Below, in pieces: positions 1 to 5,441 of a stretch of DNA of 5,601 nucleotides (within the stretch, counting starts at the first letter, position 1; every line of letters begins with the position of its first letter). A model generated the notes under the pieces. It was not told where the DNA came from. It ran no database searches and saw only the letters and a list, made by a program, of their open reading frames with translations. The translations under genes and the position numbers were made by a program. This DNA is from Bacteroidaceae bacterium. GTDB lineage: Bacteria > Bacteroidota > Bacteroidia > Bacteroidales > Bacteroidaceae. The stretch spans positions 1 to 5,601 of the forward strand of contig JAEDMP010000106.1 in NCBI GenBank assembly GCA_016302965.1. Reading direction: 5' to 3'.

Positions 1-1059
1 GCTGGTCCATCCATCATTGTCGCTATAGCCGGCGATGAGGATATCGAGCCAACCGTCGTTGTTGAAATCGGCCACAGCCACACCGCAAGAGCGGATATCA
101 CGCTTGGCTTCGGGATTGGTCAGCGTGAAGGTGCCGTCGCCATGACCCTTGAAGAAGTTGACATAACCCATGTCGCTCCATCCGGCAGCGATGAGGTCGA
201 GGTTGCCGTCGTGGTCGAAGTCTGCGAGTTTTACGTCCCCCTCATTGTAGTTTTCACTCACGCGGTTGAGCAGTTCAAAAGAGCCGTCGCCCTTGCCGAG
301 ATAGATGGCGAGGCCGCCACTCTTGCCCATGCTCACGAAATCAAGAATGCCGTCGTTGTTGATGTCACCGAAACTGAGGCCACGGTTGTGGGCTCCATAG
401 TGCTGTGCCTGCTCGTTGTCGGTGTAATACCATCCGTTGTTGGGATTGAAATTAGGCACCCCGTCGGTGAGGTTGAAGGGGAACTGGTCGAGCTTGGCAA
501 ACTGGTAGCCGGCTGCTTCGCCGCCGTTCTCATAGAGGAAGGAGTAATGCTTGTCGGCCTCATCGCTGATGCCGCGGTTGTTGTAATCCTGGATGCCGCA
601 AACCAGCAGGTCGAGGTTGCCGTCGTTGTTGAAATCGATCCACCGATAGAAACTGAAGGTGGAAGTGGGGATGCCGAAAGGCTCGGTCACATTGTCACCC
701 GTGCAGGAAGCCAGTTTCTGCGGGTCGCTGTCGGGTGAGAAGTTGCCATAGACGTAGGCGGCATTGTCCCACTCCGACTGCCAGCCCCATCCCCAGTGCC
801 AGTCTTCGGCTTCGCTATACTGCCAATACCACTCCCAGTCGCCATTGTGCTGGCCACCATAAACTACCTCGAGTTTGCCGTCGTTGTTGAAGTCGGCACA
901 GGTAGGAATGGTCCGGGTGCGTGTTTCCATCTTCTGGAATCCATGATCAAAGGGATCATAGTAGGTCCAACTGGGTGAATCATCGGCCATGGCTCCCATA
1001 GCGGCGGGCATCATGGCAAGCATCGCGAGTTGCCTTTTGGTAAAGAATAGTTTTTTCAT
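1..1059 (-). CDS. Secreted FG-GAP/VCBS repeat protein, 3' end outside window
   Basis: The frame is open from an ATG at 1059 to the left edge (353 codons, no stop), so only the N-terminal part is present. Residues 1-25 look like a type I signal peptide: a basic start, a hydrophobic Ala/Met-rich core, and a likely cut after the Ala-Met-Ala ending at residue 25. There is no lipobox cysteine. Five calcium-loop motifs of the form D-(F/I)-(N/D)-(N/H)-D-G-x-(L)-(D/E) begin at residues 56, 142, 232, 280 and 331. This is the signature of FG-GAP/VCBS repeats, which fold as beta-propeller blades and bind Ca2+. Spacing is uneven (86, 90, 48, 51 residues), so the first blades carry long insertions. Residues 75-97 contain eight tryptophans. 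The protein should be periplasmic or surface-exposed. Ligand and function are unknown; binding to a polysaccharide or another protein is inference. It lies downstream of the alpha-galactosidase on the same strand but probably has its own transcript. Confidence 0.9.
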   Translation of the reverse strand, partial: MKKLFFTKRQLAMLAMMPAAMGAMADDSPSWTYYDPFDHGFQKMETRTRTIPTCADFNNDGKLEVVYGGQHNGDWEWYWQYSEAEDWHWGWGWQSEWDNAAYVYGNFSPDSDPQKLASCTGDNVTEPFGIPTSTFSFYRWIDFNNDGNLDLLVCGIQDYNNRGISDEADKHYSFLYENGGEAAGYQFAKLDQFPFNLTDGVPNFNPNNGWYYTDNEQAQHYGAHNRGLSFGDINNDGILDFVSMGKSGGLAIYLGKGDGSFELLNRVSENYNEGDVKLADFDHDGNLDLIAAGWSDMGYVNFFKGHGDGTFTLTNPEAKRDIRSCGVAVADFNNDGWLDILIAGYSDNDGWTS

Positions 1060-1130
1060 ACGTATAAATACTTAAATAATGAATTGGATTATGATGAATG
1101 AAAAATGATTGCCCGGGTTAGTAATTGCTG

Positions 1131-1138
1131 CAAAATTA
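1131..1138 (-). promoter_or_regulatory. Probable -7 box for the VCBS gene
   Basis: Read on the minus strand this is TAATTTTG, a full match to the Bacteroidota -7 consensus TAnnTTTG. It lies about 72 bases before the ATG at 1059 and just after the upstream gene's terminator. A TTTG at 1152-1155 is only 13 bases upstream, shorter than the usual 19-21, so the -33 element is weak or absent. An 8-bp inverted repeat (ATGAATGA at 1094-1101, TCATTCAT at 1141-1148) brackets the box. No Shine-Dalgarno sequence is visible before the start codon, as expected in this phylum. Confidence 0.5.
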
Positions 1139-1152
1139 CATCATTCATGCCC

Positions 1153-1204
1153 AAAAAAAGGAGCCTTTTGCGTCAAAAAATAACACTTTGGCGCAAAAAG
1201 CTCC
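1153..1204 (-). terminator. Intrinsic terminator downstream of the GH36 gene
   Basis: On the minus strand, arms at 1204-1192 (GGAGCTTTTTGCG) and 1172-1160 (CGCAAAAGGCTCC) pair at 12 of 13 positions around a 19-base loop and are followed directly by seven T residues (1159-1153). This is the arrangement of a rho-independent terminator for minus-strand transcription. It lies about 125 bases after the alpha-galactosidase stop codon and upstream of the VCBS gene's -7 box, so it should separate the two transcripts. The opposite strand has no T run after the hairpin, so it is probably one-directional. Confidence 0.75.
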
Positions 1205-1227
1205 GTCAAACAGACAAGGCTGTGATC

Positions 1228-1336
1228 GTTTAACGCAAATGTTGGATTTTTTCCTACCTTTTCTCGCCATGGCAATGACTGAGCAAGCTCATCATTGCTC
1301 ATCTGGCTTAACGAAAACGTTGGATTTTTCTCATCC
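1228..1336. repeat. Degenerate 31-bp direct repeat, 78-bp period
   Basis: Positions 1228-1258 and 1306-1336 match at 24 of 31 bases by hand alignment; the shared core is TTAACG-x-AAA-x-GTTGGATTTTT. The second copy overlaps the last codons of the GH36 gene (stop at 1331-1333). The first copy ends next to TACCTTTT (1255-1262), one base from a plus-strand -7 box, but no plus-strand gene follows. The first 15 bases of copy one recur exactly at 5339-5353. Confidence 0.6.
1272..1298. other. Compact stem-loop after the GH36 stop codon
   Basis: GCAATGA (1272-1278) pairs with TCATTGC (1292-1298). Inside it GAG (1281-1283) pairs with CTC (1288-1290) around the loop CAAG, leaving a small CT/A internal bulge. 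No T run follows on either strand, so it is not an intrinsic terminator by itself. It would sit in the 3' untranslated region of the alpha-galactosidase mRNA, between the stop codon and the terminator, and might protect the transcript end. That role is inference. Confidence 0.45.
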
Positions 1337-3502
1337 GTTCACCTGCTGCAGCATGATGACCTTGCTGTCATATTCGCCATTGAGATCAATCTCGATGCCC
1401 TGCTGCATCAGGAAGCTGCCGGTGAAGACGCACCCCTCCCAATGGTCAGTGCGTCCCTTTCCGTTCACCTCGTTGAGGCGATAGCGGGCCTGGGGATTCA
1501 GACCGGCGAAGAGGAAGCGGGGACGGAACATGTTGACGGCCGTCTCAAACTTATAGGCAAAGAAGACGGCCTGGCGCTTGTCGGCTGTAGCAAAGAGCTG
1601 ACTGCAATAGCCCTTGCCGTCGTAGGGCGAGAGGATGCGGTACTGGTCACCCTGCTGCACGATGGGGCGCAGGGTCTCCTTGTAGAGTTGGAAGGCACGC
1701 TTGGCGAAAGCGGTCTCCTCGGCATTCAGGTCTGAGGGTTTCATCTCCATACCGAGACGGCCGGTCATGGCCACATCAAAGCGGAACTTCAGGGGAATGC
1801 GGCGGTGGGTCTGGTGGTTGGGACTGGCACTCACATGCTGGGCCATAGCACATACGGGGAAGTACATGCTGGTGCCCCACTGGTTGTAGAGCCGCTGCTT
1901 GGCATCGGTATTGTCGCTCACCCAGAACTCATCGAAATAGGGCATCAGACCATAGTTCACACGACCGCCACCGCTGGCACAGCACTGGATGACCAGTTCG
2001 GGATATTTCTCACGGATGCGTTGCAGGGTATTGACGAGTCCGAGATGGTAGTCTACATAGAGGTGGCTCTGCTTGTCGGCAGAGAGATAGTGGGAGCCGA
2101 AGTTGTTGATTTCGTAGTTGCAGTCCCACTTGATATAATAGGTATGAGGGGTCTCCTTCATGATATCATCCACCACCTTGAAGACAAAGTCCTGGACAGC
2201 AGGGTTGCTCATGTCGAGCACGAGCTGGGTGCCGCCGCGTCCGGGCTTCGGATCACGCTTGGGATGACAGATGACCCAGTCGGGATGCTTCTCATAGAGT
2301 TCACTCTTGGTGTTGGTCATCTCGGGTTCAATCCAGATGCCCCATTTCAGTCCCCGCTTGGCGCACTCTTTCTCAAGAGCGGGCACGCCGTTGGGCAGTT
2401 TGTCGGTGTCGGTCACCCAGTCGCCCAGCGCACAGTCGTCTACGCTGCGCTTATACTTGTTGCCAAACCATCCGTCGTCCATCACAAACAGCTCGCCACC
2501 AATCTCCTTCACGCCGTCCATCATCTTCACCATACCCTCTTCGGTCACGTTCAGATAGACACCCTCCCAGGAGTTGAGCAGGGTCTTGCGCAGGGCTTTT
2601 CCGTTGTAAATCTTGTTGTTGTTTCTCGCCCAACGGTGATAGTTGCGACTCACTCCACCCTGTCCTTCACGACTGTAGGCCAGAGCAAGAGCCGGTGTGG
2701 TGAAGCTTTCGCCCTTGGCGAGGATATACTGCGAATGGGCATCGTCGATTCCGGCTATCAGATGATGGGTATGCTTGCCCTCGGTGTCGATGCTCATGCG
2801 GAAGTTGCCACTCCAGCAGAGTACGGCTCCGATGACACGTCCCTGGTTCTCCTGGGGTTTGCCGTCGAGCGAAATCATCATGTTGGGACGATTGTTGTAG
2901 GCATTCTTGGTGCCCGAGAGGTCGTGAATCTGGAACACGCCGGGGGTAAGGGCCTGTTCGGTCACCCACGCTTCATCGCCCCAGCTGCCATGCTCATGGC
3001 TCACCCACACGTCGCCCTGGCGGATGGGCAGGAAGCCGCTGGCATATTTCAGCAGCGTCACGGGCTTCTTCTCCTGGTTGCGGATGACGCTCCAGGTCTC
3101 TATCACGTCACAATTCTGATAGGCTTTGTAGCAGACATCGACAAAGAAGTCGTAGACCTTGTCCTTCATGGTGATGGTATAGACCTGGGCATAGCCCTCC
3201 TGGCGCTGGCTGTCGGCATGGTAGACCAGCTCGGTGCTCATGTTGCCGTCGGCATGACGCACGCTGAGGGCGGGCATCCGGTAGTTGCCCAGTCCGAAGG
3301 CAGGATAGGCTTCCTCCCAGAGACTATAGGCCATGTAGACCTGTTGTGCATCGTCCACACGCTCACCGTAATAACTGATGTGTACAGGAGCCTTCTCCTC
3401 AGTTTTGAGCAGCAAGGTGGTGTTGGGGGTATTCACAAAGATGTCCTTGGCCTGGGTCAAGGATGTCGCCAAAAGCGACAGAATCAAAAGTTTTTTTCTC
3501 AT
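1331..3502 (-). CDS. Exported GH36 alpha-galactosidase (melibiase family)
   Basis: This 723-residue protein hydrolyses terminal alpha-1,6-galactosyl residues (melibiose, raffinose-family sugars, possibly galactomannan branches) by the retaining mechanism of family GH36. Residues 1-18 form a signal peptide (Met-Arg-Lys-Lys, hydrophobic core, cut after Ala18), so it acts in the periplasm or outside the cell. Family layout: N-terminal beta-sandwich to about residue 290, catalytic (beta/alpha)8 barrel about 300-620, C-terminal beta domain. Visible motifs are DDGWFG (342-347), GIWIEPEM (388-395), LVLDMSNP (427-434), KWDCN (458-462) with the nucleophile Asp460, and CASGGGR (508-514) followed by WVSDNTDA (527-534), where Asp530 is the likely acid/base from the usual 70-residue spacing. 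Length fits group I GH36 enzymes (about 720-750) and no key residue is missing. The start is supported by the signal peptide and a promoter about 45 bases upstream. Substrate specificity within the family cannot be read from sequence alone. Confidence 0.95.
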   Translation of the reverse strand: MRKKLLILSLLATSLTQAKDIFVNTPNTTLLLKTEEKAPVHISYYGERVDDAQQVYMAYSLWEEAYPAFGLGNYRMPALSVRHADGNMSTELVYHADSQRQEGYAQVYTITMKDKVYDFFVDVCYKAYQNCDVIETWSVIRNQEKKPVTLLKYASGFLPIRQGDVWVSHEHGSWGDEAWVTEQALTPGVFQIHDLSGTKNAYNNRPNMMISLDGKPQENQGRVIGAVLCWSGNFRMSIDTEGKHTHHLIAGIDDAHSQYILAKGESFTTPALALAYSREGQGGVSRNYHRWARNNNKIYNGKALRKTLLNSWEGVYLNVTEEGMVKMMDGVKEIGGELFVMDDGWFGNKYKRSVDDCALGDWVTDTDKLPNGVPALEKECAKRGLKWGIWIEPEMTNTKSELYEKHPDWVICHPKRDPKPGRGGTQLVLDMSNPAVQDFVFKVVDDIMKETPHTYYIKWDCNYEINNFGSHYLSADKQSHLYVDYHLGLVNTLQRIREKYPELVIQCCASGGGRVNYGLMPYFDEFWVSDNTDAKQRLYNQWGTSMYFPVCAMAQHVSASPNHQTHRRIPLKFRFDVAMTGRLGMEMKPSDLNAEETAFAKRAFQLYKETLRPIVQQGDQYRILSPYDGKGYCSQLFATADKRQAVFFAYKFETAVNMFRPRFLFAGLNPQARYRLNEVNGKGRTDHWEGCVFTGSFLMQQGIEIDLNGEYDSKVIMLQQVNG

Positions 3503-3545
3503 ATGAATAATGTTTTATGGGTTAGTCAGTATCATACAGGTGGTG

Positions 3546-3577
3546 CAAAGATACTGCTATTTTCATCATCATCCTAA
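3546..3577 (-). promoter_or_regulatory. Promoter of the GH36 gene
   Basis: On the minus strand, TATCTTTG (3553-3546) matches the Bacteroidota -7 box TAnnTTTG exactly. Twenty bases upstream lies TTAG (3577-3574), one base from the -33 box TTTG. Transcription would start near 3540, giving a leader of roughly 40 bases before the ATG at 3502, with no Shine-Dalgarno motif. No operator is obvious beside it. Confidence 0.7.
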
Positions 3578-3756
3578 CATAGACGCAGCATTTTTTGACT
3601 CATTTCGGGCATAATCGTCTCACGAGGCTCCTCATTCAGTCTTACCTGCCGTTTTTTTTCATGCCAAGTTTGATACGTATCTCAACAAGTATGATGTGAT
3701 ATGTTCCGGACTCTTTACGGTTAAACGGATAGCGCCGACTAATCTTTTAGCCATAT

Positions 3757-3776
3757 CGTTCAGCCAAGGCTGAACG
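3757..3776. repeat. Palindromic repeat, copy 1
   Basis: CGTTCAGCC and GGCTGAACG are perfect 9-base inverted arms separated by AA. The same 20 bases plus the following G recur at 3823-3843. No T run follows on either side. The form resembles short repetitive extragenic palindromes, but whether it is repeated elsewhere in the genome cannot be seen here. Confidence 0.85.
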
Positions 3777-3781
3777 GTCTT

Positions 3782-3818
3782 TGAAGCCAACATCGATAGC
3801 ACATGAAGCCGACTTCGA
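3782..3818. repeat. Imperfect 15-bp direct repeat between the palindromes
   Basis: TGAAGCCAACATCGA (3782-3796) and TGAAGCCGACTTCGA (3804-3818) match at 13 of 15 bases with a 22-base period, roughly two helical turns. They fill most of the 45-base spacer between the two palindrome copies. Function is unknown; paired protein sites on one face of the DNA is one possibility. Confidence 0.5.
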
Positions 3819-3821
3819 CAA

Positions 3822-3843
3822 CCGTTCAGCCAAGGCTGAACGG
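3822..3843. repeat. Palindromic repeat, copy 2
   Basis: CCGTTCAGCC and GGCTGAACGG are perfect 10-base inverted arms around AA. It contains the copy at 3757-3776 exactly, with the arms one base longer. Same orientation cannot be distinguished from inverted because the unit is nearly self-complementary except for the AA centre; the AA is on the same strand in both copies, so they are formally direct repeats 66 bases apart. Confidence 0.85.
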
Positions 3844-3844
3844 A

Positions 3845-3871
3845 CAGGACAGATGACAGGTCATTGTCCTG
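3845..3871. repeat. Long hairpin adjoining palindrome copy 2
   Basis: CAGGACA (3845-3851) pairs with TGTCCTG (3865-3871) and ATGAC (3853-3857) pairs with GTCAT (3860-3864), giving 12 pairs with one bulged G at 3852; in practice the innermost C-G pair opens to a CAGG loop. Only one base separates it from the preceding palindrome. Its sequence is unrelated to that palindrome, so this is a third independent inverted repeat. No T run follows. Confidence 0.75.
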
Positions 3872-3889
3872 ATGTCACCTATTCTGAGT

Positions 3890-3950
3890 ATTCCCTAAAA
3901 GTTATGACTATTTCGGAATTAATTCCCTAAAAGTTATGACTATTTCGGAA
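3890..3950. repeat. Perfect 29-bp tandem direct repeat
   Basis: The 29 bases at 3890-3918 are repeated exactly at 3922-3950, with a 3-base linker (period 32, about three helical turns). Each unit begins ATTCCCTAAAAG and ends CTATTTCGGAA. The junction forms a perfect 12-base palindrome, GGAATTAATTCC (3915-3926). The array ends 36 bases before the -33 box of the ATPase promoter, the expected place for upstream regulatory sites, although a slipped duplication or remnant of a mobile element would look the same. Confidence 0.9.
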
Positions 3951-3986
3951 AACGAATGATTTTTTACTTGATTTTCTCGTTTTTGC

Positions 3987-4017
3987 TTTGTTATTCCGAA
4001 GAGAATTCCTAAATTTG
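3987..4017 (+). promoter_or_regulatory. Strong Bacteroidota promoter of the ATPase gene
   Basis: TTTG (3987-3990), 19 bases, then TAAATTTG (4010-4017): both boxes match the Bacteroidota consensus with standard spacing. The start site should fall near 4024, leaving a leader of about 22 bases that is A-rich and has no Shine-Dalgarno motif. The spacer contains ATTCCGAA and AATTCC, which resemble the ends of the 29-bp tandem repeat just upstream, so the same protein might touch both; that is inference. Confidence 0.8.
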
Positions 4018-4045
4018 CAAACCGTAAAACCATAAGAAAACAAGT

Positions 4046-5170
4046 ATGATAAATCGAACATTGTCTGAAAAGGTACAGTCTTTGATTGGAGGCAAAAAGG
4101 CCATCACAATTATGGGAGCGCGGCAGGTTGGGAAATCCACGCTCCTGCAGATGATGCTTGGAGAACGAAAAAAAGTGCTATGGATGAACGGCGATGACCC
4201 AGACATTCAGAACTTGTTCGGCAACATGACATCCACCCGGCTAAACGCCATTATTGGCAAAAATGAGGTAGTCGTGATTGACGAAGCCCAGCGTATAGAA
4301 GGAATTGGGCTTCGCATAAAACTTATCACCGACCAAATTCCAGGCGTTCAAGTGATAGCCACTGGCAGTAGCAGTTTTGAATTGTCAAATAAGGTCAACG
4401 AGTCACTTGCGGGAAGAAAGAGGGAGTTCAAGATGTTTCCTCTGACATTCAGGGAAATGGTCGAGAACTCCGATTTCCTGAGCGAGACAAGGATGTTGCC
4501 TCATAGAATGGTGTATGGCTATTATCCGGAAGTAGTTTCCACTCCCGGTGACGAAAGGATGATATTAAAAGAACTCTCTGACAGCTATCTGTATAAAGAC
4601 ATCTTGTCGTTGGAGGGAGTTGGAAAACCTGAAAAACTTGTGATGCTTATCAAGGCCCTTGCACTGCAAATAGGAAGTCAGGTGGCTTATAGTGAGATTG
4701 GCAGGTTGGTAGGCCTTGACTCCAAGACAGTGGAGAAATACATCGACATCCTGGAGAAGTCGTTTATCATATTCCGTATGCCAAGTTTCTCACGTAACCT
4801 TCGCAACGAGCTGAAAACGACACGTAAGATATTTTTCTGGGACTTGGGAATCAGGAATGCAGTAATCGGCAATCTGTCACAGGTGGAGAATAGGCAAGAC
4901 ACGGGAGCATTATGGGAGAACTTCGTCATTGCCGAACGCAAGAAGCTGCTGGCATATCAAGACTCATTCGCCCAGTCGTATTTTTGGCGAACCAAGCAAC
5001 AAAAAGAAATTGACTATATCGAGGAAGAGGATGGCAGAATCAGGGCTTTTGAGATGAAATGGAATCCCAGCAAGTCGGCGACTAAATGTCCGGAATCATT
5101 CATATCCGCATACCCCGATACAGAATACAAGGTCATAACACCAGACAACATCGAGAAATTCCTATTATGA
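4046..5170 (+). CDS. AAA_14/DUF4143-type ATPase with C-terminal nuclease-like fold
   Basis: A complete 374-residue protein of the common prokaryotic AAA_14 plus DUF4143 architecture. The N-terminal ATPase domain shows Walker A GARQVGKST (24-32, Lys30), Walker B VVVIDEAQ (75-82, Asp79/Glu80) and a sensor-like ATGSSSFEL (105-113), followed by LAGRKREF (121-128), typical of the family. Residues about 180-374 form the DUF4143 part: a helical, winged-helix-like region (about 195-245) and then a segment with E321-x-D323 and E336-M-K338, reminiscent of a PD-(D/E)xK nuclease core. Whether it cuts DNA is not known for the family in general. No signal peptide or membrane segment is seen, so it is cytoplasmic. 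It has its own strong promoter, stands alone, and is visibly AT-richer than the glycan genes (23 G+C in 60 bases at 4561-4620 against 40 in 60 at 2221-2280, one hand-counted sample each), suggesting separate ancestry. Biological role unknown. Confidence 0.9.
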   Translation: MINRTLSEKVQSLIGGKKAITIMGARQVGKSTLLQMMLGERKKVLWMNGDDPDIQNLFGNMTSTRLNAIIGKNEVVVIDEAQRIEGIGLRIKLITDQIPGVQVIATGSSSFELSNKVNESLAGRKREFKMFPLTFREMVENSDFLSETRMLPHRMVYGYYPEVVSTPGDERMILKELSDSYLYKDILSLEGVGKPEKLVMLIKALALQIGSQVAYSEIGRLVGLDSKTVEKYIDILEKSFIIFRMPSFSRNLRNELKTTRKIFFWDLGIRNAVIGNLSQVENRQDTGALWENFVIAERKKLLAYQDSFAQSYFWRTKQQKEIDYIEEEDGRIRAFEMKWNPSKSATKCPESFISAYPDTEYKVITPDNIEKFLL

Positions 5171-5234
5171 CTGGTTTTGTCATGGGAATAGCAACAGGGG
5201 CACGGGTACAGAACCCTCTGATCCACTATAAATC

Positions 5235-5261
5235 TGGCTTGCAGAAGAGTTTCTGAGGCCA
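5235..5261 (+). terminator. Possible terminator hairpin after the ATPase gene
   Basis: TGGCTT (5235-5240) with CAGAA (5242-5246) pairs against TTCTG (5251-5255) and AGGCCA (5256-5261) around a GAGT loop, giving 11 pairs including one T-G, with a bulged G at 5241. It starts 64 bases after the ATPase stop. The nearest T run (TTTTT, 5277-5281) is 15 bases further on, so this is not a canonical intrinsic terminator. It could be a weak terminator or a 3' stabilising structure. Confidence 0.35.
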
Positions 5262-5338
5262 TTATGGAGCGGGCGGTTTTTCTGTTATTAGGGTCTCGTT
5301 GCGGGTTTCATGGTATGATTAAGCCCCTAAATCGGCCT

Positions 5339-5353
5339 GTTTAACGCAAATGT
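5339..5353. repeat. 15-bp exact repeat of 1228-1242
   Basis: GTTTAACGCAAATGT occurs here and at 1228-1242 in the same orientation; in both places a run of T follows within six bases. Here it lies 47 bases before the -7 box of the sensor-like gene. A 15-base exact match is not expected by chance in a window of this size, but AT-rich promoter-like sequence lowers its weight. Confidence 0.55.
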
Positions 5354-5399
5354 ATCATTTTTTTGCCAAATTGTCACAAATGATTCAGCAATTATTCCT

Positions 5400-5407
5400 T
5401 ACCTTTG
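5400..5407 (+). promoter_or_regulatory. -7 box for the sensor-like gene
   Basis: TACCTTTG matches the Bacteroidota -7 consensus TAnnTTTG exactly and lies 34 bases before the ATG at 5442. No good TTTG is found 19-21 bases upstream (that region reads CACAAATG), so the -33 box is weak and activation by a regulator is possible. The leader is about 30 bases, A-rich, without a Shine-Dalgarno motif. Confidence 0.65.
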
Positions 5408-5441
5408 TGGGACTTAAAACAATCAAGCAATACTACATCCC

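Larger units (their letters stand above)
3503..4045. other. Divergent intergenic region, repeat-rich
   Basis: No credible gene is found in these 543 bases between the divergent GH36 and ATPase genes. From left to right: the GH36 leader and promoter (to 3577); a stretch to 3756 with only short open frames and a run of eight T at 3652-3659 without a convincing hairpin in front of it; a hairpin cluster (3757-3871); a 29-bp tandem repeat (3890-3950); an AT-rich stretch; and the ATPase promoter and leader. Because both flanking genes point away, the hairpins cannot be their terminators. Confidence 0.75.

Noticed and set aside
142..738. 198-codon plus-strand open frame opposite the VCBS gene
   Set aside because: The translation (repeated VVVEV-type stretches) is the mirror of the repeated Asn-Asp-Gly calcium-loop codons on the other strand; no domain or promoter supports it.
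1094..1148. 8-bp inverted repeat ATGAATGA/TCATTCAT around the VCBS -7 box as an operator
   Set aside because: The arms are short, AT-rich and 39 bases apart; this is close to chance expectation, so it is mentioned only with the promoter.
1295..1735. 146-codon plus-strand open frame opposite the GH36 C-terminus
   Set aside because: Antisense shadow of a supported gene. The near -7 box TACCTTTT at 1255-1262 is not a full match and has no -33 partner.
1805..3577. 590-codon open frame on the plus strand, antisense to the GH36 gene
   Set aside because: It lies opposite the fully motif-supported alpha-galactosidase. Its translation is rich in Val, His, Gly and Ala without recognisable domains, as expected from the complement of a G+C-rich gene, and it has no matching promoter.
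3600..3660. Intrinsic terminator ending in the eight T at 3652-3659
   Set aside because: The only inverted repeat nearby (GAGG/CCTC, 3624-3633) is four base pairs with a two-base loop and lies 18 bases from the T run; no plus-strand gene ends there.
3574..3681. 35-codon minus-strand open frame upstream of the GH36 gene
   Set aside because: It overlaps the GH36 -33 region, has no usual start codon at its beginning and no recognised similarity. Another plausible-looking short frame lies on the opposite strand of the same stretch, which suggests chance.
3757..3950. CRISPR array
   Set aside because: There are only two copies of each repeat, the tandem unit has a 3-base linker rather than spacers, the palindrome copies have one 45-base spacer, and no cas gene is present.
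5014..5262. 82-codon minus-strand open frame across the ATPase 3' end
   Set aside because: It mostly overlaps the ATPase gene antisense and has no recognisable domain or promoter; treated as a shadow.
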